Shown here piece by piece: positions 1 to 9,713 of a stretch of 64,000 bases of DNA (its first letter is position 1; each line of letters starts with the position of its first letter). The position numbers and the translations under genes are program-made. The notes below the pieces were generated by a model, which saw nothing but the letters and a program-made list of their open reading frames with translations, searched no databases and was not told the origin of the DNA. This stretch comes from Acinetobacter sp. ANC 4805 (GTDB lineage Bacteria > Pseudomonadota > Gammaproteobacteria > Pseudomonadales > Moraxellaceae). The DNA lies in NCBI RefSeq assembly GCF_022549495.1, contig NZ_JAKZGD010000002.1, positions 310,001 to 374,000 on the forward strand, read 5' to 3'.

Positions 1-1691
1 ATTAAGCTATCAAGTTGTTGTAATTGTGGGGCATTTGCATGTTTTTGTTTCAATTGCTGTAATACTTCGCTAAATTGCGTGAGCGCACCTTGCATATATA
101 GCGCTTTGGCATAACGAATACCAATATTGATATTTTGGCTAATTGAATAGGCTTGTCCCAAGACTTTGGCAGCTGTATCAAAATCATTTTGTAAGAACGC
201 AATATAGCCTAGTGTGTCAAGAATAGAGGCCTGTTCAGGTGCAAAATCAAGCGCTAATTCTGCATATTTTCGTGCTTCTTTAAGACGGCGATTCTGTAAT
301 GCTAAAGTATAGGCGTAGGCGTTCAGATAAGTTGGGCTATTCGGTTCAATAATCAAAAGTTGTTTTAATGTCTTGTCTAATTTATCTCGATCGGTATAGG
401 GATCAAGTAATAACACTTCTGCATAAATCAGTTCAGGATCATCGGGTAAGCTTTTGATGGCTTCATCAAGCAAGGTTAAAGCCGCTTTTTTATTATCCGT
501 TTTCTTTAAGATATCTGCTTGTGCTTGATATAAGAAACTTGCATGTTGTGGATAATTCACCCGTTCTTGCGTCAGAAAGCGTAAGGCATCGTTGAGTTGT
601 CCTTGTTTTTCAAAAATGGTGATCATATTACGTCGTGAAACGATGTATAGACTACCATCAACAAGGCGATAGTACGCTTTTGCTGTTTCATAATGCTGTT
701 TACGTTGTGCATTAATGGCAAGGTAATAATAGGCTTCATTCTGATATTTAGCAGATAAACGCAATTCGACCAAGTATTGTTCAGCTTTTTCATATTGTTT
801 TAAATCAATACTGGTCAAGCCCGCAATAAATAATGCTTCCTCAGTTTTTGGATAATCTTTAATGATGCTTTCGAGTTTATTGAGAGCTTGTTGTTGTTGA
901 TTAATCTGAATGTAGTAGCGAGCTTCTGCTAAGCGTATATCAATATTGGTTTTATTTCTTCGACTAGCTTGAGCAAACCATTTTTGTGTTTCAGTGTCAT
1001 CATGTAAAGCCATTAGTAGGTTTGCTTTCATGAGAATAAAACTAGTGGACTTCGAGCGTTGACGTAACGCTTTATTAATATTATTCAGCGCTTGCTCATA
1101 TAGGCCATCTTGTGCTTCTAAGCCAGCAATTAAAGCCAAAATAGAGGGGTTGTCTCGTTCTTTGCTTGTACGCAATGCATTGAGTAAAACTTCACGATCT
1201 TGGGCTTGTTCAGGTGCAATCCCTGCCAAGATTTGCTCAAGATCGGCAGTAGGATCAATATTTAGAATTTTATCAAGGGTCGTTGCAGCTAACTCATATT
1301 CGTGAGTCTTTAGCGCAATGTGTGATAAATAAAATAAAGCAGGCACATCTTTGGGTTCTTGTTCTACCCAGTGCGTTGCAATATCTAGAGCTGATTGGAA
1401 ATCGTTATATTCTAAAGCGACATCTAAAGCGCGCTGTTTAATTGTGGTTGAATTACTTTGAATGGCAAGCACAGTATAATTATGTAGAGCAGTTGCAATA
1501 TCATCGTAAGCAAGCGAAAATTCAGCCACCATACTTTGTTGTAATGCATGGTCAAAACTCTTATCTGCATACATGTCGTGTATTGCTTGTGCAGAGACAT
1601 ACGAGCTCATGCTACCTAACAACAAGATTGTGGTAGAATACCGTCGAATCGTCTTGCCGCTAAAAATGGTACGGCGATATAGCTGACGCAA
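1..1691 (-). CDS. TPR-repeat protein with signal peptide (partial, runs off the left edge)
   Basis: The minus strand is open from the left edge to a TTG at 1691, with an in-frame stop six bases upstream of that TTG. The first residues (MRQLYRRTIFSGKTIRRYS, then a hydrophobic stretch ending VSAQA) look like a signal peptide. An internal ATG at 1610 would remove it, so TTG is preferred. The rest is helical, with repeated A/Y/L-rich 34-residue-like units typical of tetratricopeptide repeats, so it is probably a periplasmic protein-interaction scaffold. It is divergent from hemA with about 80 bases between the starts. The C-terminus is outside the window and no specific partner can be named. Confidence 0.75.
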   Translation of the reverse strand, partial: MRQLYRRTIFSGKTIRRYSTTILLLGSMSSYVSAQAIHDMYADKSFDHALQQSMVAEFSLAYDDIATALHNYTVLAIQSNSTTIKQRALDVALEYNDFQSALDIATHWVEQEPKDVPALFYLSHIALKTHEYELAATTLDKILNIDPTADLEQILAGIAPEQAQDREVLLNALRTSKERDNPSILALIAGLEAQDGLYEQALNNINKALRQRSKSTSFILMKANLLMALHDDTETQKWFAQASRRNKTNIDIRLAEARYYIQINQQQQALNKLESIIKDYPKTEEALFIAGLTSIDLKQYEKAEQYLVELRLSAKYQNEAYYYLAINAQRKQHYETAKAYYRLVDGSLYIVSRRNMITIFEKQGQLNDALRFLTQERVNYPQHASFLYQAQADILKKTDNKKAALTLLDEAIKSLPDDPELIYAEVLLLDPYTDRDKLDKTLKQLLIIEPNSPTYLNAYAYTLALQNRRLKEARKYAELALDFAPEQASILDTLGYIAFLQNDFDTAAKVLGQAYSISQNINIGIRYAKALYMQGALTQFSEVLQQLKQKHANAPQLQQLDSL

Positions 1692-1770
1692 TTTTTATTG
1701 ATCCAAAGTAATGCTTTTTATGACACCGATGTTGCACAATAACATAAATTTAGCGAAATGATGATCTGAT

Positions 1771-3054
1771 ATGTCTTTCTTTGCATTGGGTGTCAACCAT
1801 CAAACAGCTTCTGTTGAACTTCGTGAACAAGTCGCTTTTAATGCAGAGCGATTAGCTGCGCTATTGCTTGAACAAAATAAGCATTCATCTCTGAATGATT
1901 TAGTTGTGGTCTCAACTTGCAACCGCACTGAAGTTTATGCCATGACAGAAGATGCGGATAGTGTTCTGACTTGGTTAGCCCAAGTGAATAATATTGATGT
2001 AAAACAGTTAATTCATCATGTTTATCGTTACGAGAATGCCCAAGCTGTTACTCATTTGATGCGTGTTGCCAGTGGTTTAGACTCGCTGATGTTGGGTGAG
2101 CCACAAATTTTAGGGCAAGTTAAAAGTGCTTTAGCGCTGTCAAAAGATGCCGAAACGGTTTCACCTGAACTGAATAGCGTATTTGAATATGCTTTTTATG
2201 CTGCTAAACGTGTTCGTTCTGAAACTTCAGTTGGTAGCCATGCTGTTTCAATGGGATATGCAGTGGCGCAACTTGCATCACAAGTCTTTAGCCATCCTGA
2301 AAAACTGACGGTCATGGTGGTTGCAGCAGGTGAGATGAATAGCCTTGTTGCCAAGCATTTGGCAGAAATGGGAGTCGCTAAAATTCTCATTTGTAATCGT
2401 AGCCGTGAACGAGCAGATTTGTTAGCACAAGAAATTGCACATCAGGTTGATGTTGAAATCATTCCTTTTACAGAACTTGCACAAAATTTGCATAGAGCTG
2501 ATGTGGTTTCAAGTTGTACAGGTAGTTTGCATCAAGTGATTGAATATTCAGACGTTAAGGTTGCACTGAAAAAGCGCCGTTATCAACAAATGCTGATGGT
2601 TGATTTGGCTGTTCCGCGAGATATTGATCCGAAAGTTGAATCCTTAGATAACGTATATTTGTATGGCGTTGATGATTTACAAAGCGTAATTGATGAAAAC
2701 TTAGCACAGCGTCGTCAAGCTGCGGTTGAAGCCGAAATCATGGTCAATCAATTGGCAACTCAATTGATGACTCAACAAAAAGTCAAAGAGGCAAGTGGTA
2801 CGATTCAAGCTTATCGCCAGCATAGCGAAGAAGTGAGTCAAAATGAGTTAGCACATGCCTTAGAGTCACTACAACATGGTCATGATGCAGAACAGGTATT
2901 GCACGAATTTGCGCATCGTTTGACGCAAAAGCTGATGCATCCTACTTCTATTTTACTCAGAGAAGCCGCTAAAGCCGAAAATCCAGATTATCTTGAATGG
3001 CTACAGCAGCACTTACAGGACGTGTTTGAACATGAACGTAAGCCAAGACAGTAG
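1771..3054 (+). CDS. hemA: Glutamyl-tRNA reductase
   Basis: HemA reduces glutamyl-tRNA(Glu) with NADPH to glutamate-1-semialdehyde, the first committed step of C5-pathway haem synthesis in the cytosol. The N-terminal catalytic domain has the STCNRTE motif with the nucleophile Cys50. A Rossmann NADPH site follows around residues 185-215 (VAAGEM, then ICNRSRERA), and the C-terminal part is the helical dimerisation domain. The 427-residue length is normal for the family. The start is the first ATG after a short leader. The gene is convergent with dnaG, with only 11 bases between the stops, so the two transcripts must overlap at their 3' ends. Confidence 0.97.
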   Translation: MSFFALGVNHQTASVELREQVAFNAERLAALLLEQNKHSSLNDLVVVSTCNRTEVYAMTEDADSVLTWLAQVNNIDVKQLIHHVYRYENAQAVTHLMRVASGLDSLMLGEPQILGQVKSALALSKDAETVSPELNSVFEYAFYAAKRVRSETSVGSHAVSMGYAVAQLASQVFSHPEKLTVMVVAAGEMNSLVAKHLAEMGVAKILICNRSRERADLLAQEIAHQVDVEIIPFTELAQNLHRADVVSSCTGSLHQVIEYSDVKVALKKRRYQQMLMVDLAVPRDIDPKVESLDNVYLYGVDDLQSVIDENLAQRRQAAVEAEIMVNQLATQLMTQQKVKEASGTIQAYRQHSEEVSQNELAHALESLQHGHDAEQVLHEFAHRLTQKLMHPTSILLREAAKAENPDYLEWLQQHLQDVFEHERKPRQ

Positions 3055-3065
3055 CTGTACTTAAA

Positions 3066-4949
3066 TTAAGACAATAACTTCAAGCTAATCTGTTTGGTTA
3101 ATTCATTGAGTTGTTGGCGTAAATTACGTGACTCAATTAATGAAATAGGTGATCTAAGTTTTAATTTTAAATATTTTTCTTGTAGATTTAATGAAAAATC
3201 TTTAGCTAATTTATCTGCAATTTCAGGTGCTTGTGTTAGTGACTGGATGTTGGTACGTTGCATAATATCTGCAATTTCATGGCTATAATGACTACATGCA
3301 CCGAGTACATAATACGTTGCCAATTCCTGATCATCAGGTAAATCGTCAAAGACAATATTGAGTGCAGTCAAAATTTTAGCCAACAATTCTGTTTGATCAA
3401 TAACTGCGAGTAACTCTTCAAAATGAATATAAAGAAATGGATGGTGCATTAAAATTGCGATTGCAAAATCTTCATCTTTGGTTTGAATATTAAAAGATAG
3501 AGAAGCATCGTGGCTGATTTGTGGGGTAAAGCGTTTACCGAGACCGAGTTTTTCACGGAAAGATTGACTCAACAAATAACGAAATGAGCCTTGCTTCGGT
3601 AATAACTCCGTCAATTCACGTAGTTCACCCATGACTAAGCTTTTACCTTCAGGGGTGCTGACGTCGTGTTGTCCTGTTAGATGTGCAAACACAAAGTCAG
3701 ATAACAGCGGAGCTTGCTGCAATAACCTTTGGAAATTTTCTAAGCCTTCACGACGAATCAGCGAGTCAGGATCATGTTCATTTGGCAAGACAAAGAATTT
3801 TAGCTCTCGACCATCATTGAGCAATGGCAGTGCGATTTCTAAGGTACGTCGTGCTGCTTTTTGTCCTGCGGCATCACCATCAAAGGCAATGGTAATACGA
3901 GAATTTTGTTTAAATAGCGTGGTTAAATGATCGGCATTACTCGCCGTTCCCAGTGTTGCCACAGCGCCACTGATGCCATACTGCTGTAAGGCAATCACGT
4001 CCATATAGCCTTCAACCATTAGCCAATCATTGGCTTTGAGTTTACGACCTTCATATAAACCGTAGAGCAGTTGATTTTTATGGAATACTTCTGAATCTGG
4101 TGAATTGATGTATTTGGGTTTAATTTCATCATTTAAAGCACGACCGCCAAAACCAACCACACGACCTTTAGAGTCACGAATCGGGAAAATCACCCGTTCA
4201 CGGAGTAAATCAAAATCTCGACCACTATCACTAGAGCGAATCAATCCAAGTTGTTTTAAACCATCAATATCTTGTGGAAAAGCTTTTTCTAGATGTTGCC
4301 AATCTTCTGGTGCGTAACCCAAGCGCCAAAATTGAATCGTTTGTGCCGATAAACCACGCTGTTTGAAATAATTTTGCGCCTTTTGACTATTGGGTAATTG
4401 GCGTTCATAAAATTGGGCAACATTCTCTAGTAAATCATAGAGATTGCCTTCTTGTACTTGTTCGTCCATGTAAAATGATGGATCAAATTGGGCAAAGGGA
4501 TCGTCCATAACGCGATCCATATCGACAAAATGATCATCCAATGCTTCATGGATAGATGGGGTAGGTTGCTCTTGTTTTTGTTGTATTGTTTGGGGAGCTA
4601 CAACTTGCTGCGGACTGCGTTTATAAGAGAGTTTTTTATTATCGTGATTGTCTTTTGGTAATTCGATGCCTGTCTGATTAGACAGGTCTTTCATCACATC
4701 GACAAAGTTACGATTATCAATGTCCATGAGGAAGCGAATAGCATTACCATTTGCCTGACAACCAAAGCAATGGTAGTACTGTTTGTCACGATAGACATGG
4801 AGTGAGGGTGACTTTTCCTGATGGAATGGACAACAGCCTGAATAAGTACGCCCAGTCTTTTTTAACTTCACACGTTGACCGATTAAATCGACAATGTCTG
4901 TTCGATCTAAGATTTGATCAATCGTATGTTGTGGAATTGCCATGCGCAT
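3066..4949 (-). CDS. dnaG: DNA primase
   Basis: DnaG makes RNA primers for replication with the DnaB helicase. The N-terminal CHC2 zinc ribbon is visible (Cys40, His43, Cys61, Cys64). It is followed by a Q-rich linker, then the TOPRIM core with the VEGYMD motif and the metal-binding AFDGDAAG motif. The helical C-terminal helicase-interacting domain fills the last 150 or so residues. A second in-frame ATG two codons downstream is an equally possible start. In many gamma-proteobacteria dnaG sits between rpsU and rpoD; here it stands between hemA and bamD. Confidence 0.97.
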   Translation of the reverse strand: MRMAIPQHTIDQILDRTDIVDLIGQRVKLKKTGRTYSGCCPFHQEKSPSLHVYRDKQYYHCFGCQANGNAIRFLMDIDNRNFVDVMKDLSNQTGIELPKDNHDNKKLSYKRSPQQVVAPQTIQQKQEQPTPSIHEALDDHFVDMDRVMDDPFAQFDPSFYMDEQVQEGNLYDLLENVAQFYERQLPNSQKAQNYFKQRGLSAQTIQFWRLGYAPEDWQHLEKAFPQDIDGLKQLGLIRSSDSGRDFDLLRERVIFPIRDSKGRVVGFGGRALNDEIKPKYINSPDSEVFHKNQLLYGLYEGRKLKANDWLMVEGYMDVIALQQYGISGAVATLGTASNADHLTTLFKQNSRITIAFDGDAAGQKAARRTLEIALPLLNDGRELKFFVLPNEHDPDSLIRREGLENFQRLLQQAPLLSDFVFAHLTGQHDVSTPEGKSLVMGELRELTELLPKQGSFRYLLSQSFREKLGLGKRFTPQISHDASLSFNIQTKDEDFAIAILMHHPFLYIHFEELLAVIDQTELLAKILTALNIVFDDLPDDQELATYYVLGACSHYSHEIADIMQRTNIQSLTQAPEIADKLAKDFSLNLQEKYLKLKLRSPISLIESRNLRQQLNELTKQISLKLLS

Positions 4950-5023
4950 TTAACCGTTTTGGACTGGGATATATAACATCATGATGAAGTATGAATGTTA
5001 GAAATCATTGTTGCATAAAATGA

Positions 5024-5053
5024 AAAACAGGCAAGGGTATACTTGCCTGTTTT
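5024..5053 (-). terminator. Rho-independent terminator after bamD
   Basis: Perfect 12-base arms (AAAACAGGCAAG / CTTGCCTGTTTT) around a six-base loop lie just downstream of the bamD stop. Read on the minus strand the 3' arm ends in TTTT. It separates bamD from dnaG. Confidence 0.85.
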
Positions 5054-5073
5054 ATGATTTGAATGATTGTAAA

Positions 5074-6153
5074 TTAGTTTGTAGTTTTAACCTCAGATGT
5101 ATTTGGGGTTTCTGATTTATCTAATAATCCGAAACTCAAACGGTTCATCCAACTTGGTTTATCAGTTTGCTCTTCAATAGGAGCAGAATCAACTTCTTCG
5201 ACTTCAGGTTTATCAAGTAAGCCAAAACTTAAACGATTGGTTAAACTTGGTTGTTCAACTTCAGCTGCGATATGATCTTTTGCTTGTACTGTTTTAGATT
5301 CACGGCCAAGTAAACCTAAGGTTGCACGGTTGACCCAACTGCCTTCTTTACGTGCGGCACGTAAATTTACTTCACCATTTGATTTGACTAAATGTGGGTA
5401 GTTAAGCTTTAGAATCTCAATATATTGTTGAGAAGTTGCTTGATCACCTAGTTTTTGGTAACTATAAGCTAAAGTTGCGAGTGCTTCAGGTGTTTGTGGT
5501 GTTTGAGGATAATGTTCAATGACCCACTGTGCACGTTCAGCAGCAGCTAACCATGCTTTACGTTGAATGTTGAAGCGAGCTGCATTCATTTCGCTTTCAG
5601 CAAGTTCCTGACCAATAAACTTCATCCGCTGAGCAGCATCAACTGAGTATTGGCTGCTTGGGAAACGGCGAATCAAATCCACAAAGTTTTGATAGGCAAT
5701 CTTAACGTAGCTGACATCACGATGTGATTGTTGTAATGAGGTATAACGAATTAAGCTATCGTAATTCATTTCCATGTTGGCTACGCCACGAACATAGTAA
5801 GCATAATCAACATTTGGATGCTGTGGATTTAAACGAATGAAACGATCTGCAAGTGCAATTGTGCCTTCATAATCTTTTTGTTTGAATTTTGCATAGAGGA
5901 GTTCGAGTTGTGCTTGTTGCGTGTATTGTCCAGTTGGATAATAGGTATCTAGAGCTTCAAGCGATTTGACCGCATCAGTGTATTGATTACGTTCAAGCGA
6001 TTTTTGTGCTTTTTCAAAATAGACTTGTTCACTTGATTGTGGTCCTTTATCAACCACTTCTTTTTTGCTTGGATTACTGCTACAACCGACAAATACAGAC
6101 GCTACGCCTAAAGATAAAGCCAATATGGTAATTTTATAATGGGGTAGCGACAT
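5074..6153 (-). CDS. bamD: Outer-membrane assembly lipoprotein BamD with repeated C-terminal tail
   Basis: BamD is the essential lipoprotein of the BAM complex, which folds beta-barrels into the outer membrane. The signal peptide ends at a lipobox-like VFVGCSS, and TPR-type helices fill residues 30-265, as in the family. The protein is 359 residues, about 100 longer than typical BamD. The extra tail is built from three copies of a 31-residue unit starting at about residues 273, 304 and 335, with cores NRATLGLLGRE, NRLSFGLLDKPE and NRLSFGLLDKSE; two of them end in PS. The gene is divergent from rluD, the classic arrangement for these two genes. Regulation by an envelope stress sigma factor is likely but no site was recognised. 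Confidence 0.95.
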   Translation of the reverse strand: MSLPHYKITILALSLGVASVFVGCSSNPSKKEVVDKGPQSSEQVYFEKAQKSLERNQYTDAVKSLEALDTYYPTGQYTQQAQLELLYAKFKQKDYEGTIALADRFIRLNPQHPNVDYAYYVRGVANMEMNYDSLIRYTSLQQSHRDVSYVKIAYQNFVDLIRRFPSSQYSVDAAQRMKFIGQELAESEMNAARFNIQRKAWLAAAERAQWVIEHYPQTPQTPEALATLAYSYQKLGDQATSQQYIEILKLNYPHLVKSNGEVNLRAARKEGSWVNRATLGLLGRESKTVQAKDHIAAEVEQPSLTNRLSFGLLDKPEVEEVDSAPIEEQTDKPSWMNRLSFGLLDKSETPNTSEVKTTN

Positions 6154-6224
6154 AAAAATTCCTCTGTTTTTGGGACAATAAGCTACAATGGTGCTATTAA
6201 ACCATTTTTGTATCGATCATCAAA

Positions 6225-7274
6225 ATGACTTCAACACAATCTTCCAATTCAAACCTTTCTGAGACAGATTTCTTACTCGAAGATTCTGTCGATGCAGATA
6301 ATCATAATTCTGATGCAACTGCAACACGTTTATCGTTGCAAATTCAAATCGATGAAGAGTATCTCGGTCAGCGTATTGATCAGGTCGCGGCATTAGTCTG
6401 GAGCGAGTTTTCTCGTGAAAAGCTCAAACAGTGGATGAAAGACGGGCATCTGTTGGTAAATGGTAACATTGTTAAACCAAAATATCGTTGTGAAGGGACT
6501 GAATTACTTACGCTGAATGTTGAGCTAGAAGCCCAAACCTCAAGTCAGCCTGAAAATATTCCCCTCAATATTGTTTATGAAGACGACGATATTATTGTGA
6601 TTAATAAAGAGGTTGGGATGGTCGTACATCCTGGCGCTGGCAACCCAACGGGTACTTTGGTCAATGCCTTACTTTATCATGCACCGAAACTGGCTGAGCT
6701 TTCTCGTGCGGGTTTGGTTCATCGTATTGATAAAGATACCAGTGGTTTATTGGTTGTTGCAAAAACTTTGGAAGCACAGTTCTCCCTTAGTAAACAATTG
6801 GCAAAGAAAACCGTTTATCGTGTTTATGATTTAGTTGCGTATGGCAATATCATTGCGGGTGGCACAATTGATGAACCGATTAAACGTCATCCTGTTGACC
6901 GCGTCAAAATGGCGATATTACCAGGTGGGCGTGATGCAGTGACGCATTACAATGTCAAAGAGCGTTTCCGTGACTTTACCCGTATTCAGGCGCAGCTTGA
7001 AACAGGGCGTACCCATCAAATCCGTGTGCACTTTAGCTATCTTGGGCATGGCTTGGTTGGTGACCCTGTATATGTCAATCGTGTACGTTTTCCTGCAGGC
7101 GCATCTGAAGCATTAATTGATATGCTACGCAGTTTTAAACGCCAAGCCTTACATGCAGCAAAATTAGGTTTGGTACATCCACGCACAGGTGAAGAAATGA
7201 TGTTTGAAGCACCATGGCCAGAAGATTTTACTCAGTTGGTGGACGTGCTTCGCCGTGAAAATGAAGCGTATTAA
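6225..7274 (+). CDS. rluD: 23S rRNA pseudouridine(1911/1915/1917) synthase
   Basis: RluD isomerises uridines in helix 69 of 23S rRNA and is needed for normal ribosome assembly. The first 35 or so residues are a poorly conserved acidic/Ser-rich leader. An S4 RNA-binding domain covers about residues 45-105, and the catalytic domain follows with HRIDKDTSG at 166-174, where Asp169 is the expected nucleophile. It is divergent from bamD and followed 86 bases later by pgeF, which it probably cotranscribes. The gap to pgeF holds a small imperfect inverted repeat but no clear terminator. Confidence 0.96.
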   Translation: MTSTQSSNSNLSETDFLLEDSVDADNHNSDATATRLSLQIQIDEEYLGQRIDQVAALVWSEFSREKLKQWMKDGHLLVNGNIVKPKYRCEGTELLTLNVELEAQTSSQPENIPLNIVYEDDDIIVINKEVGMVVHPGAGNPTGTLVNALLYHAPKLAELSRAGLVHRIDKDTSGLLVVAKTLEAQFSLSKQLAKKTVYRVYDLVAYGNIIAGGTIDEPIKRHPVDRVKMAILPGGRDAVTHYNVKERFRDFTRIQAQLETGRTHQIRVHFSYLGHGLVGDPVYVNRVRFPAGASEALIDMLRSFKRQALHAAKLGLVHPRTGEEMMFEAPWPEDFTQLVDVLRRENEAY

Positions 7275-7360
7275 GTAAAGTTCCCTTTTCATCAAGGGTG
7301 ATTTGTTCAGTTCCTCCCTTTAAAAAAGGTGAGGAATATATTCACAAGGAGAGGAATTTT

Positions 7361-8101
7361 ATGGAATTTGTACAAGGTTTGCCCAAAGGTATTTATGTTG
7401 GGCAAACACGTATTGAACATCCTCAAACCATTGCAACGCTGAATCAAAATCTGTCTGGCTTCAATTTGGCTTTACATGTCAATGATGATGCGGAACGTGT
7501 TCAGCAGCATCGGATGTTAGTGTTGAATGAGTTGTCTGCATTTGGTGTGGATAAAATCACATGGATGACGCAAACCCATAGCACTATTTGTCACACTGTG
7601 AATGAACAAATTCCATTTATTGCATTAGAAGGTGATGGTTTAGTAACACAACGTCTAGGTCATGCTTTAATGATGATGACCGCAGATTGTTTGCCTGTGG
7701 TTTTAGGTAATGCAGAAAGTACAGAAGTCGCTAACCTACATGCGGGTTGGCGTGGTCTCGCTAATGGTATTATCGAAAATACTGTTGCTGAAATGAGGTC
7801 GCAGCCCACTTGGGCATGGCTAGGGGCTGCGATCAGCCAACCTTGCTTTGAAGTCGGTGCTGAAGTCAGAGCTACTTTCTGTGATAAATATCCTGAATTA
7901 GCCGTTGCCTTTATTGCAGGTCAAGTTGAAGGTAAATATCAGGCTGATTTGTATGCGATTGCCCGTTTTATTTTAAATCGCTTAGGTATAGAAACCGTTT
8001 TAGGTGGTGATCAATGCTCTTATCAGCAAGCAGAGGATTATTTCTCCTATCGTCGTGATGCAAAAACGGGGCGGATGGCAACATTTGTATTTATGCAATA
8101 A
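7361..8101 (+). CDS. pgeF: Peptidoglycan editing factor / YfiH-family purine nucleoside phosphorylase-like protein
   Basis: Proteins of this laccase-domain family were long called polyphenol oxidases. E. coli YfiH (PgeF) keeps L-Ser from replacing L-Ala in peptidoglycan, and relatives act on purine nucleosides. The zinc-site residues are visible as His73 (TQTHS), Cys110 (TADC) and His127 (NLHAGWRG). An upstream in-frame ATG at 7298 would add 21 unconserved residues. The ATG at 7361 is chosen because AAGGAGAGG lies at the right distance before it and the protein then has the usual length of 246. It follows rluD, as in many gamma-proteobacteria. Confidence 0.93.
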   Translation: MEFVQGLPKGIYVGQTRIEHPQTIATLNQNLSGFNLALHVNDDAERVQQHRMLVLNELSAFGVDKITWMTQTHSTICHTVNEQIPFIALEGDGLVTQRLGHALMMMTADCLPVVLGNAESTEVANLHAGWRGLANGIIENTVAEMRSQPTWAWLGAAISQPCFEVGAEVRATFCDKYPELAVAFIAGQVEGKYQADLYAIARFILNRLGIETVLGGDQCSYQQAEDYFSYRRDAKTGRMATFVFMQ

Positions 8102-8184
8102 ATCATATCCTTTACGCTATTGATTCGCCTTGTATTCGTTAAAAATGTTAAACTTGATTCAATTCATTGGTTTTTAAATTATCC

Positions 8185-8757
8185 ATGTCTGTTATTGAGC
8201 AAATTACTCCCCAAGTTAAAGTTTGTGTGATTTATCATAGTCCTTATGGGCATACGGCCAAAGTTGCGCAATACATTGCTCAGGGTGCGGAGCAAGCAGG
8301 TGCTGACGTGCATCTGCTTTCTGTGGCTGCGCCACAATGGGAGCTATTGGATCAAGCTGATGTGATCGTGATGGGTTGCCCAACGTATATGGGGAGCTTA
8401 ACCTCTGCTTTAAAACAGTTTATGGAAGATTCTTCTAAGCGTTGGTTGGCGCGTACATGGCAGGGTAAATTGGCGGCTGGTTTTACCAATGGTGGTGGAC
8501 TCAGCGGTGATAAGCTTGCAGTATTACAGCAGATTAATTTATTTGCGATGCAGCATGGTATGTTATGGGCAGGTTTACCATTTATGCCAACTGGAAGAAG
8601 CCCTTTAGATATTAACCGTATGTCTAGTTTTTTGGGTTTAATGACGCAATCTGATAATGCCAGTGTTGAAATCACACCACCTGAAGGTGATTTGGAAACT
8701 GCACGAAAGTTTGGGAAATACTTGGCTGAGATAAGATTAAAACATGTTGTCATTTGA
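8185..8757 (+). CDS. Flavodoxin / WrbA-like FMN-dependent NAD(P)H oxidoreductase
   Basis: The 190-residue protein has the flavodoxin fold. The FMN-phosphate loop is YHSPYGHTAKVA near the N-terminus, and the second flavin loop is MGCPTYMGSLTSALKQF around residues 60-80. It probably reduces quinones or related electron acceptors. The open frame extends to a TTG at 8167, but ATG 8185 gives the natural start. No good ribosome-binding site precedes either. It is convergent with smpB and shares a bidirectional terminator with it. Confidence 0.85.
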   Translation: MSVIEQITPQVKVCVIYHSPYGHTAKVAQYIAQGAEQAGADVHLLSVAAPQWELLDQADVIVMGCPTYMGSLTSALKQFMEDSSKRWLARTWQGKLAAGFTNGGGLSGDKLAVLQQINLFAMQHGMLWAGLPFMPTGRSPLDINRMSSFLGLMTQSDNASVEITPPEGDLETARKFGKYLAEIRLKHVVI

Positions 8758-8766
8758 TTTTTAATA

Positions 8767-8790
8767 AAAAACCTCCGATAGGAGGTTTTT
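8767..8790. terminator. Bidirectional terminator between the flavodoxin-like gene and smpB
   Basis: AAAAACCTCC-GATA-GGAGGTTTTT is a perfect ten-base stem with A and T tracts on opposite sides, so it can serve both converging genes. Confidence 0.92.
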
Positions 8791-8792
8791 GA

Positions 8793-9266
8793 TTATTTAT
8801 ACAACATACGTGCTTTATCACGTTGCCAATCACGGTCTTTTTCAGTTGCACGCTTGTCATGTAACTGCTTACCTTTGACCAGTGCAATTTCAAGTTTAAC
8901 CAGACGACCCTTCCAATAACATGCGAGTGGCACACATGAATAACCTTTTTGATTCACTGCACCCAAAAGTTTTTCTAACTCACGACGAGATAGCAGCAAT
9001 TTACGCGTACGCGTTGACTCAGGAACCACATGTGTTGAGGCAGACAGTAAAGGCTGAATTTGTGAACCAAATAAAAAGGCTTCACCATTTTTAAAAATGA
9101 CATAACTTTCGGACAAAGTCATACGACCAGCGCGTAAAGACTTCACTTCCCAGCCCTGTAGAGACATGCCTGCTTCAAATTTTTCTTCGATAAAGTAATC
9201 GTGACGCGCTCTTTTATTCTGAGCAATCGTGCCACCATTATGTTTTTTTACAACAATCTTATTCAT
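8793..9266 (-). CDS. smpB: SsrA-binding protein
   Basis: SmpB binds tmRNA (SsrA) and brings it to stalled ribosomes for trans-translation. The 157-residue length and the whole sequence fit the family: an N-terminal [12 protein letters not shown] segment, the [13 protein letters not shown] core strand, and a basic C-terminal tail ([14 protein letters not shown]) that enters the ribosomal decoding site. The tmRNA gene itself is not in this window. The region just upstream of smpB is the left boundary of the first genomic island. Confidence 0.97.
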   Translation of the reverse strand: MNKIVVKKHNGGTIAQNKRARHDYFIEEKFEAGMSLQGWEVKSLRAGRMTLSESYVIFKNGEAFLFGSQIQPLLSASTHVVPESTRTRKLLLSRRELEKLLGAVNQKGYSCVPLACYWKGRLVKLEIALVKGKQLHDKRATEKDRDWQRDKARMLYK

Positions 9267-9311
9267 CTCAACCTTTTGAAAAAGAATAATTAAATTCTAT
9301 AGTTTTTCCGA

Positions 9312-9341
9312 GTTACCCGTTTTGTTACCCGTTTTAAAAGG
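9312..9341 (+). repeat. Left-end att-like repeat of island 1
   Basis: Two tandem copies of GTTACCCGTTTT followed by AAAAGG. The same arrangement with a few mismatches occurs at 31874-31904 in the same orientation, just upstream of the integrase gene. They may be integrase arm-binding sites, attL/attR, or both. Confidence 0.6.
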
Positions 9342-9349
9342 CTCTTAAT

Positions 9350-9378
9350 TTAAAAAGAAAGCCTGCATTTAGCAGGCT
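9350..9378 (-). terminator. Terminator after the AlpA-like gene
   Basis: AGCCTGC-ATTTA-GCAGGCT forms a seven-base stem. On the minus strand it is followed by TTTCTTTTT, and it lies 15 bases past the stop of the AlpA-like gene. Confidence 0.8.
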
Positions 9379-9392
9379 ATCATATCAGAATT

Positions 9393-9587
9393 TTACTTAT
9401 GTTTTTCTACAACTTTTTTAACACTTGATTCGTGCCAAAAGACTTCTTTCTCGCTAACTCTGATTGGCTGTGGAATTTCACCTTTTTTAATCATTCGATA
9501 AAATTTGGTTCTGCCAATAGAAAGCAGTGTCATAAACTCTTTTGCTCGAACTCTACGATCAATATTAAAGTTATGTGCAACTCCCAT
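9393..9587 (-). CDS. AlpA-family helix-turn-helix regulator
   Basis: A 64-residue DNA-binding protein of the AlpA / MerR-like excisionase type. Its helix-turn-helix is TLLSIGRTKFYRMIKKGEI, followed by a short wing (VFWHESSVKK). Such proteins activate or excise P4-like satellites and integrative islands, often by controlling the integrase. It is the first island gene next to smpB and has its own terminator. The opposite end of the island carries the matching P4-type integrase, which supports a role in excision or integrase control. Confidence 0.85.
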   Translation of the reverse strand: MGVAHNFNIDRRVRAKEFMTLLSIGRTKFYRMIKKGEIPQPIRVSEKEVFWHESSVKKVVEKHK

Positions 9588-9713
9588 CCTATGCTACCTC
9601 ACTAATACTGATAATTACGAATATTGGTGAATTTGTTTTACTAGTAAAAGTTAATTCTTCTAAGGAGTTTGTAAATTTGCTCTCGAAAGTTGTAAACATG
9701 TCACTATCTCTAC

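Noticed and set aside
7276..7340. Possible regulatory hairpin between rluD and pgeF
   Set aside because: Only an imperfect inverted repeat of CCCTTT/AAAGGT type; no terminator or riboswitch features.
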